The translations under genes were made by a program, and so were the position numbers. 38,088 nucleotides of DNA from Pseudomonas sp. SLFW. GTDB lineage: Bacteria > Pseudomonadota > Gammaproteobacteria > Pseudomonadales > Pseudomonadaceae. The stretch is taken from the NCBI RefSeq assembly GCF_009905615.1, contig NZ_JAAAKW010000034.1, forward strand, positions 1 to 38,088. The letters are read 5' to 3'. The notes beneath the pieces were generated by a model that was not told the DNA's origin, ran no database searches, and saw only the letters and a list, made by a program, of their open reading frames with translations. This document shows, piece after piece, positions 32,789-38,088 of the stretch; the first letter of the stretch is position 1, and each line of letters opens with the position of its first letter.

Positions 32789-32847
32789 AGCTGCAAGCTG
32801 CAAGCTGCAAGTCGGAGCGGCGCGCATCTGACTTGCAGCTTGAAGCT
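32789..32847. repeat. Short tandem plus inverted repeat between convergent genes
   Basis: Three tandem copies of AGCTGCA (32789-32809) end in AGT; the right arm ACTTGCAGCTTGAAGCT (32831-32847) is complementary to the last 17 bases of the left arm at 16 of 17 positions, with an 18-base loop. The right arm reaches the stop codon of the DLH-family gene. It may serve as a bidirectional transcript end. Confidence 0.7.
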
Positions 32848-33578
32848 TAAGGCTGCTGTTGGAAGACTTCATCCAGCAGGTTGTGCATCGCGGTAAACGC
32901 GCGCTTCGACACGGTCGGGTTGTACATCTGGACGCCCGGGTTGTTAGCGTGCGGATCGGTGAACGAGTGGAACGCGCCGCCGTAACTCAGCAATTGCCAG
33001 TCGACGTTGGCCGCATTCATTTCCGCTTCGAAGGCAGGCAACTGCTCTTTCGGCACCAATGGGTCGGACGCGCCGTGCAGCACCAGCACTTTGCCTTTGA
33101 TGTTCTTGGCATCGGCCGGGTTGGTGGTGTCCAGCGTGCCGTGGAACGACACCGCAGCCTTCAACGGAGCGCCAGTGCGCGCCAGTTCCAGCGCACAGCA
33201 ACCGCCGAAGCAGAAGCCGAAGGTCGCCAGACGGCCCGTGTCCACGGCAGCCGTGGATTGAGCGGTCAATTGATCCAACGCGGCCTGCATGCGCTTGTTC
33301 AACAGCGTGCGATCAGTCTTCAGCGGTCCCATCGCGGCGATAGCCTGATCGGCATTGGTCGGACGCACGCCCTGCCCGTACAGGTCAGCCAACAACACCA
33401 CATAACCCTTGCTGGCCACTTGCTTGGCGATCTGCTCGGCGTCTTCGCTGATGCCCATCCAGTTTGGCGCCATGACCAAACCCGGAGCCGCTGTTGCGCC
33501 CTCGCTGAACACCAGACGACTTTCGTAATTCTGGCCGTCAATCTGATACACCACGGACTGCACAGTAACGTTGCTCAT
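32847..33578 (-). CDS. Dienelactone hydrolase family protein
   Basis: 243 aa from ATG at 33578 (MSNVTVQSVVYQ) with AGGAGT upstream. The alpha/beta-hydrolase of the DLH family has a cysteine nucleophile in TFGFCFGGCCALELA, the acid in HGASDPLVP and the His in GGAFHSFTDPHAN. GLVMAPNWMGISEDAEQIAKQVASKGYVVLLADLYGQG is typical of the broad group of DLH-like proteins, not of the chlorocatechol-pathway enzyme specifically. No catechol genes are nearby. By position it matches P. aeruginosa PA1597 beside htpG. Physiological substrate unknown. Confidence 0.9.
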   Translation of the reverse strand: MSNVTVQSVVYQIDGQNYESRLVFSEGATAAPGLVMAPNWMGISEDAEQIAKQVASKGYVVLLADLYGQGVRPTNADQAIAAMGPLKTDRTLLNKRMQAALDQLTAQSTAAVDTGRLATFGFCFGGCCALELARTGAPLKAAVSFHGTLDTTNPADAKNIKGKVLVLHGASDPLVPKEQLPAFEAEMNAANVDWQLLSYGGAFHSFTDPHANNPGVQMYNPTVSKRAFTAMHNLLDEVFQQQP

Positions 33579-33619
33579 TGCTGACTCCTGCTTTTGAGAA
33601 TGTGGGGGAATCAAATGAC

Positions 33620-33641
33620 AAAACCCGCCGAAGCGGGTTTT
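33620..33641 (-). terminator. Intrinsic terminator of htpG
   Basis: AAAACCCGC/GCGGGTTTT, 9 bp perfect with a 4-base loop. Read on the minus strand it ends in TTTT and lies 14 bases after the htpG stop. Confidence 0.82.
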
Positions 33642-33655
33642 GACGGGTTTCGACG

Positions 33656-35560
33656 TTATACCGAAAGCTCGACCAACAGCTTGTTCAAACGGCGCACGTA
33701 CGCCGCCGGGTCTTTCAAGCTGTCACCCGCCGCCAGCGCAGCCTGATCGAACAGGATGTGCGACAACTCGCTGAAGCGGTCTTCGCTCTGTTCGTTGTCC
33801 AGCTTGCCGATCAATGGATGAGTCGGGTTGAATTCGAAGATTGGCTTGGAGTCCGGCACTTTCTGGCCGCTGGCTTCCAGGATCTGGCGCATCTGCAGGC
33901 CAAGGTCCTGCTCGCCGATGGCCAGAATCGCAGGCGAATCGGTCAGGCGGTGAGAAACGCGCACCTCGCTGACGGCATCACCCAAAGCGGCTTTCAGGCG
34001 CTCGATCAAACCTTCCTTGTCCTTGGCGACTTCTTCCTGAGCCTTCTTGTCCTCTTCCGAGTCCAGCTTGCCCAGGTCCAGATCGCCACGGGCGACGTCG
34101 ACAAAACCCTTGCCGTCGAAGTCGCTCAGGTAGCTCATCAGCCACTCGTCGATGCGGTCGGTCAGCAGCAGCACTTCGATGCCTTTCTTGCGGAAGACTT
34201 CCAGGTGCGGGCTGTTCTTGACCTGCGCATAGCTTTCGCCAGTGAGGTAATAGATCTTGTCCTGACCTTCCTTGGCGCGCGCCAGATAGTCAGCCAGCGA
34301 CACGCTCTGCTCGCCAGTCTCGTCGGAGGTCGCGGCGAAACGCAGCAGGCCGGCGATCTTCTCTTTGTTGGCGAAGTCTTCGGCCGGGCCTTCTTTCATC
34401 ACCTGACCAAAGTTTTTCCAGAAGCCTTTGTATTCTTCCGGCTGGTTCTTCGCCAGTTTTTCCAGCATGTCCAGCACGCGCTTGGTCAGTGCGGACTTCA
34501 TCGAATCGATGATCGGGTCTTTCTGCAGTATTTCGCGAGACACGTTCAGCGACAGGTCGTTGGAGTCCACCACACCCTTGATGAAGCGCAGGTACAGCGG
34601 CAGGAACGACTCGGCCTGATCCATGACGAACACGCGCTGCACGTACAACTTCAGACCACGCGGCGCTTCACGCTGATACAGGTCGAAGGGCGCACGGGCC
34701 GGGACGTACAGCAGCGAGTTGTACTCAAGCTTGCCTTCGACCTTGTTGTGGCTCCAGCTCAGCGGGTTCTCGAAGTCGTGGGCGATGTGCTTGTAGAACT
34801 CCTGGTATTCCTCGTCCTTCACCTCGGTGCGAGGACGGGTCCACAGGGCGCTGGCGCGGTTGACGGTTTCCCATTCTTCCGCTGGCGCAGGCTCGCCTTC
34901 CACGGCGTTCTGCTCTTTCGGCAATTCGATCGGCAGGGCGATGTGGTCGGAGTACTTCTTGATGATGTTGCGCAGACGATAGCCGTCGGCGAATTCGTTT
35001 TCGGCGGCCTTGAGGTGCAGCACGATACGGGTGCCACGATCGGCCTTCTCGACGGTGGCCACTTCAAAGTCGCCCTCGCCTTTCGACGACCAGTGCACGC
35101 CTTCGCTGGCAGGTGTGCCGGCACGACGGCTGTACACGTCCACCTTGTCGGCGACGATGAAGGCCGAATAGAAGCCCACGCCGAACTGACCGATCAGGTG
35201 CGAGTCCTTCTTCTGATCGCCGGTGAGGTTCTTCATGAAATCAGCAGTGCCGGATTTGGCGATGGTGCCCAGGTGGGTGATCACATCGTCGCGGTTCATG
35301 CCGATGCCGTTGTCTTCGAGGGTGACGGTTTGCGCGTCCTTGTCGAAGCTCACACGGATTTTCAGCTCGGCGCCACCTTCCAGCAACTCCGGACTGGACA
35401 GCGCTTCGAAGCGCAGCTTGTCCACGGCGTCGGAGGCGTTGGAAATCAGCTCGCGGAGGAAGATCTCCTTGTTCGAGTACAACGAATGGATCATGAGGTG
35501 CAGCAGCTGCTTCACCTCGGTCTGGAAGCCCAGGGTTTCCTTTTGAGTTTCCACACTCAT
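33656..35560 (-). CDS. htpG: Molecular chaperone HtpG (bacterial Hsp90)
   Basis: 634 aa from ATG at 35560 (MSVETQKETLGFQTEVKQLL), the length I know for P. aeruginosa HtpG; ATG at 35566 is closer to GGAG and is possible. It is a cytosolic ATP-dependent chaperone homodimer. N-terminal GHKL ATPase motifs: LRELISNASDAVDKLRF (Glu/Asn site), LEDNGIGMNRDDV, GTIAKSGTADF and GQFGVGFYSAFIVADKV. The middle domain has SLNVSREILQ, and the C-terminal dimerisation domain ends at LLVELSV. The upstream region carries a good RpoH-type promoter and a leader hairpin; a terminator follows. Confidence 0.98.
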   Translation of the reverse strand: MSVETQKETLGFQTEVKQLLHLMIHSLYSNKEIFLRELISNASDAVDKLRFEALSSPELLEGGAELKIRVSFDKDAQTVTLEDNGIGMNRDDVITHLGTIAKSGTADFMKNLTGDQKKDSHLIGQFGVGFYSAFIVADKVDVYSRRAGTPASEGVHWSSKGEGDFEVATVEKADRGTRIVLHLKAAENEFADGYRLRNIIKKYSDHIALPIELPKEQNAVEGEPAPAEEWETVNRASALWTRPRTEVKDEEYQEFYKHIAHDFENPLSWSHNKVEGKLEYNSLLYVPARAPFDLYQREAPRGLKLYVQRVFVMDQAESFLPLYLRFIKGVVDSNDLSLNVSREILQKDPIIDSMKSALTKRVLDMLEKLAKNQPEEYKGFWKNFGQVMKEGPAEDFANKEKIAGLLRFAATSDETGEQSVSLADYLARAKEGQDKIYYLTGESYAQVKNSPHLEVFRKKGIEVLLLTDRIDEWLMSYLSDFDGKGFVDVARGDLDLGKLDSEEDKKAQEEVAKDKEGLIERLKAALGDAVSEVRVSHRLTDSPAILAIGEQDLGLQMRQILEASGQKVPDSKPIFEFNPTHPLIGKLDNEQSEDRFSELSHILFDQAALAAGDSLKDPAAYVRRLNKLLVELSV

Positions 35561-35600
35561 GGTCATCAAACTCCAATCAGTCCATACAAATAGGGGTGGC

Positions 35601-35628
35601 CGTCCAGAGCATCTGCCGGGGCTGGACG
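35601..35628 (-). promoter_or_regulatory. Leader hairpin of htpG
   Basis: CGTCCAG (35601-35607) and CTGGACG (35622-35628), 7-bp stem with a 14-base loop, inside the predicted 5' leader between the RpoH-type promoter and the start codon. It is about 27 bases from the ribosome-binding site, so a thermosensor role is only a possibility. Confidence 0.35.
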
Positions 35629-35644
35629 ACGGGTTGTCATCAAG

Positions 35645-35670
35645 GTGGGGGCTGGGTGGGGGATTTCAAG
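35645..35670 (-). promoter_or_regulatory. htpG: RpoH (sigma-32)-type promoter for htpG
   Basis: Read on the minus strand: CTTGAAA (35670-35664), 13-base spacer, CCCCAC (35650-35645) followed by CTT. This is close to the sigma-32 consensus CTTGAA-N13/14-CCCCAT. It lies about 85 bases before the htpG start and suits a heat-shock chaperone. Confidence 0.65.
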
Positions 35671-35888
35671 AGCCTGTGAGGCAGGGAATCACAATCTTCA
35701 TGTGTCATGAGTGAATGGGTTTCTGTGTGAAGCGCCGGGAATAACGCAGCAAAAACGATTAACCCGCGTGGTGTAGACGCGCCGTAACGTGGCTGAAACA
35801 GGCACCCATTAATCCCACTCAATTATGGAACTAACGTTATAAGCGTGCGTTCGAAGGCTCGTGGATATTCAATAAGGAGAAACACCCC

Positions 35889-36143
35889 ATGCGTAAGACT
35901 TTAGCCATTGCCCTCATGCTTTCTGCCACCTTGGGCCTCGCCGCCTGCGACAAAAAATCCGAGGACAAACAACAGGATGCCAACAAGGCAGCCCAGCAGT
36001 CTCAAGAGTCGATGCAGAAGGCTCAGGACAAAGTGAACGACGCCGCCAAAGAAAGTCAGGAAGCTGCGCAGAAGAATGCCGAAGCCGCTCAAGAGCGCGC
36101 CAAAGAGACCAACCAGCAAACGCCTGCACCAACTAAGCCGTAA
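35889..36143 (+). CDS. Small Gln/Lys/Ala-rich lipoprotein
   Basis: 84 aa, ATG at 35889 with AAGGAG nine bases upstream. The N-terminus is a lipoprotein signal peptide with lipobox LAAC (LGLAAC|DKK, Cys20), so it should be membrane anchored, probably outer membrane because the residue after Cys is Asp followed by Lys; note that +2 Asp can retain lipoproteins in the inner membrane. The mature part is nearly all Ala, Gln, Lys, Glu and Asn (QQDANKAAQQSQESMQKAQ) and should form a long helix or coiled coil, ending in a Pro/Thr-rich tail. I know no function. It is monocistronic, closed by a strong terminator. Confidence 0.85.
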   Translation: MRKTLAIALMLSATLGLAACDKKSEDKQQDANKAAQQSQESMQKAQDKVNDAAKESQEAAQKNAEAAQERAKETNQQTPAPTKP

Positions 36144-36159
36144 GTTCCAAAGTTTCCAA

Positions 36160-36192
36160 AAAATAAAGCCCGCATTTAGCGGGCTTTATTTT
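36160..36192. terminator. Bidirectional intrinsic terminator
   Basis: AAAATAAAGCCCGC (36160-36173) and GCGGGCTTTATTTT (36179-36192), 14 bp perfect with a 5-base loop. T-runs flank it on both strands, so it can end both the lipoprotein transcript and the convergent brnQ transcript. Confidence 0.92.
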
Positions 36193-36245
36193 TATTTCGA
36201 GAAAGTGGGCAACCCGGCGGCTCTGCGCCTGTGCCGCCCTACCCT

Positions 36246-37559
36246 TTACGCCAGCGCTTCGCTGCGCTTGCCGAGCACACGATCGATCACGAACGCACCG
36301 AACAACGTGATCAGCGATGGAATCAACCACGCCAACCCCTGCTCGCTCAACGGCAGATGCGCCACCGCGTCAGGCAGGTATTCACCCAGTCCCGACCCCT
36401 TGATCGCATCGATCATCCCGAACAACAACGACACCAACATCACCGGCGCAACGACACGCCCCTGCGCCTGCCAGAAATCCTTGCAGAAGCTCAAGGCTAC
36501 CAGTGCGATGCACGGTGGATAGATCGCCGTGAGAACCGGGATGGAGAACTGGATCAGTTTGGTCAGGCCGAGGTTCGACACGAGCAGCGAGAACGCGGCC
36601 AGCAGGATCACCAGGGTTTTGTAAGACAGCGGCAACACGCGGCTGAAATACTCGGCGCAGGCACAGGTCAGCCCCACCGCCGTGACCAGACAGGCCAGCG
36701 AAATCAGTACCGCCAGGAAACCACTGCCCAGCGAACCGAAGGTGTGCTGAACGTAAGCGTGGAGCACCGCGGCGCCGTTGGTGGCCGTCGCGGCGACGGC
36801 ATGACTGCCGGAGCCCAGACGAAACAGGCTGATGTACACCAGCGCCAGCCCTACCCCGGCGATCAACCCCGCGATGATCGCGTAGCGGGTGATCAGCCGT
36901 GGCGATTCGACGCCACGGGAGCGGATCGCGTTGACGATGACGATGCCAAAGACCAGCGCACCTAGGGTGTCCATGGTCAGGTAACCATTGATGAACCCCT
37001 GGGAGAACGGCGCCGCCACATACGCAGGCTGTGCCGTCCCGACCTCACCCGCAGGCAAGGCGAACGCAGCGATGCCCAGCACGGCCAGGGCGATGATTTT
37101 CAACGGCGCCAGAAAACGTCCGACGGTGTCCAGCAAACGGCCGGGGTACAGCGAGACCCAGAACACCAGCAGGAAATACACGAGGCTATAAAGGAAGAGC
37201 GCCAGCGGGCTTTCGCCGGTCAACGGCGCCAGCCCCACTTCGAACGACACCGTCGCGGTGCGCGGGGTGGCGAACAAAGGACCCACCGACAGATAACAGA
37301 CCGCCGCCAGAATCGTCCCGGCCACTTTGCCGATGGGACTGCTCAGCGCATCCATCGCGCCGCCCACCTTGGCCAGCGCAATCACCGTGACCACTGGCAG
37401 GCCGACAGCCGTGACGAGAAAGCCCAGTGCCGCCATCCACACATGAGGACCGGCCTGCAAGCCAACGATAGGGGGGAAAATGATATTGCCAGCGCCCACG
37501 AACAACGCAAACGTCATGAAACCCAGTGCCAGGATGTCCTGACCTTTCAACACTTTCAT
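36246..37559 (-). CDS. brnQ: Branched-chain amino acid carrier (BrnQ/BraB type)
   Basis: 437 aa from ATG at 37559 (MKVLKGQDILALG), the length I recall for P. aeruginosa BraB; a GTG at 37571 would add four residues. It is an inner-membrane sodium- or proton-coupled importer of leucine, isoleucine and valine of the LIVCS family, with about twelve helices. Family blocks: GFMTFALFVGAGNIIFPP, AKVGGAMDALSSPIGKVAG, VGPLFATPRTATVSFEVGL, GYLTMDTLGALVFGIVIVNAI and LTCACAEYFS. The gene ends at a bidirectional terminator. No strong ribosome-binding site is seen; two small hairpins lie in the 100 bases upstream. Confidence 0.95.
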   Translation of the reverse strand: MKVLKGQDILALGFMTFALFVGAGNIIFPPIVGLQAGPHVWMAALGFLVTAVGLPVVTVIALAKVGGAMDALSSPIGKVAGTILAAVCYLSVGPLFATPRTATVSFEVGLAPLTGESPLALFLYSLVYFLLVFWVSLYPGRLLDTVGRFLAPLKIIALAVLGIAAFALPAGEVGTAQPAYVAAPFSQGFINGYLTMDTLGALVFGIVIVNAIRSRGVESPRLITRYAIIAGLIAGVGLALVYISLFRLGSGSHAVAATATNGAAVLHAYVQHTFGSLGSGFLAVLISLACLVTAVGLTCACAEYFSRVLPLSYKTLVILLAAFSLLVSNLGLTKLIQFSIPVLTAIYPPCIALVALSFCKDFWQAQGRVVAPVMLVSLLFGMIDAIKGSGLGEYLPDAVAHLPLSEQGLAWLIPSLITLFGAFVIDRVLGKRSEALA

Positions 37560-37597
37560 CAAAGAAACCACACTGCTGAATCGGAATTAAGAAGAGG

Positions 37598-37676
37598 ATT
37601 TCCCAAAGGGTCGAGGGAAATGCGGCCCATCCTTCTGAGACAGACCCGCCGCATGCCATGGCCCCTTATGAGGGCC
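37598..37676 (-). promoter_or_regulatory. Two leader hairpins upstream of brnQ
   Basis: ATTTCCC/GGGAAAT (37598-37621, 10-base loop) and TGGCCC/GGGCCA (37658-37676, 7-base loop). Read towards brnQ, the nearer hairpin is followed by CCTCTTCTT. They could be part of an attenuation-type control or mere secondary structure. Confidence 0.3.
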
Positions 37677-37834
37677 AGACCTGCAAAATGGCGCGTAGCC
37701 TACCCTATTTGCCGCACTAATACAGGGCAGAGCGACCGCTGAACGTACGTTCGCGTCGCATTTCGGAAATGTCCTACAGCGAAGTCTTTTTTCTGGGATG
37801 AAGCAGTCGACGCGTAGGCAAGCACAGGCCTCGA

Positions 37835-37924
37835 CCTGTGGGAGCGAATTCATTCGCGAATCGGGAGGACGACGATGCATCTCTGTCGCCCGACCATTTT
37901 TCGCGAATAAATTCGCTCCCACAG
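37835..37924. repeat. Inverted REP pair (BIME-like)
   Basis: Left copy 37835-37860 (CCTGTGGGAGCGAATTCATT...) faces a right copy 37900-37924 with one mismatch (AATAAATTC for AATGAATTC). The spacer contains CTGTCGCCCGACCATTTT, related to the flank of the elements at 15311 and 21028. Confidence 0.87.
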
Positions 37925-37960
37925 GGAAATTCAAGTGCGTCACAAAAATCTGCAAACCTG

Positions 37961-38088
37961 CGAAGAGCGTTAGCTCCAGCCTGATGCCGTTGCTCTTCGA
38001 ACACGGAAGATCAGACACCGCCGAACGCGACTTGGGTGCAGGCCGAACGCAGGCGGCGCGGAGTGGGTCGAGCGGCATGGATGCCGCG
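37961..38088. repeat. Inverted repeats running off the right edge, possible dispersed element
   Basis: CGAAGAGC (37961-37968) pairs with GCTCTTCG (37992-37999), and GCGGCAT/ATGCCGC (38072-38087) forms a near-perfect palindrome. The stretch between is G+C-rich and non-coding in appearance. It resembles dispersed intergenic sequence I associate with Pseudomonas genomes, but the copy number cannot be judged here. Confidence 0.3.

Larger units (their letters stand above)
35561..35888. other. 328-base divergent region between htpG and the small lipoprotein gene
   Basis: Holds the htpG promoter and leader hairpin on the minus strand and the upstream region of the lipoprotein gene on the plus strand. 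No further gene is convincing; the 60-codon minus-strand frame at 35640-35822 runs through the promoter. Confidence 0.6.
37560..38088. other. 529-base stretch without a convincing gene at right edge
   Basis: Contains the brnQ leader hairpins, an inverted REP pair (37835-37924) and further inverted repeats to the edge. Minus-strand frames of 163 and 76 codons here read through the REP sequence and lack any recognisable protein features. Confidence 0.55.

Noticed and set aside
33758..35593. Plus-strand open frame of 611 codons opposite htpG
   Set aside because: Shadow frame of a highly conserved gene; low-complexity product with no start signal.
35827..35860. GAACTA as an AlgU -35 box for the small lipoprotein gene
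   Set aside because: No acceptable -10 at the right spacing.
37587..38078. Minus-strand open frames of 163 and 76 codons at the right end
   Set aside because: They read through REP copies (yielding FANEFAPTG-type peptides) and brnQ leader hairpins, and show no protein family features.

Overview
The window looks like chromosomal DNA of a Pseudomonas species, most likely from the fluorescens/syringae side of the genus. The evidence is high G+C, Pseudomonas-type REP elements (core gagcgaattcattcgcg), and gene neighbourhoods I know from P. aeruginosa: uvrB beside an aromatic aminotransferase, and htpG, a DLH-family hydrolase, fabB-fabA, a hybrid kinase, sixA, gpsA and a braB/brnQ-type carrier in one stretch. 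No tRNA, rRNA, prophage, IS element or CRISPR array was seen.

About 1-7.6 kb is an accessory catabolic island. A LysR regulator with two N-terminal HTH domains (cut by the left edge) is divergent from a compact operon. The operon encodes an amidohydrolase of the pyrone-dicarboxylate-lactonase type, a cytoplasmic homologue of 4,5-dihydroxyphthalate decarboxylase, a dicarboxylate-type symporter, an OprB-like porin, a PIG-L protein resembling GalB (4-oxalomesaconate hydratase) and an RraA-fold aldolase resembling GalC/LigK. This is the lower half of the gallate/protocatechuate 4,5-cleavage route without any ring-cleavage dioxygenase. The likely job is import and breakdown of a pyrone or polycarboxylated aromatic-derived acid to pyruvate and oxaloacetate.

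About 8-15.2 kb holds assorted accessory genes: an exported HSL-type esterase, an MFS transporter, a YoaK-like membrane protein, an overlapping pair made of a PotD-like binding protein and a Cache-GGDEF diguanylate cyclase, a glyoxalase-fold protein and a GNAT acetyltransferase.

About 15.4-25.5 kb holds uvrB divergent from the aminotransferase gene, an OmpR-type two-component system, an AI-2E-family permease, a DUF4892 protein, two overlapping alpha/beta-hydrolases and a hotdog thioesterase.

About 25.7-37.6 kb is conserved core: sixA, DUF4389 and gpsA on the minus strand, a hybrid sensor kinase of the PA1611 type, fabA-fabB with a candidate DesT-type operator and a clear terminator, pirin, a dienelactone-hydrolase-family protein, htpG with a good RpoH-type promoter, a small Lys/Gln/Ala-rich lipoprotein, and brnQ. 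The right end (37.6-38.1 kb) has REP and other inverted repeats and no convincing gene.

The points most worth a second look are the dioxygenase-less catabolic operon with its Pht5-like protein, the binding-protein/diguanylate-cyclase pair, and an apparent 12-residue insertion in FabB. All family assignments are from reading the translations; no database search was run.
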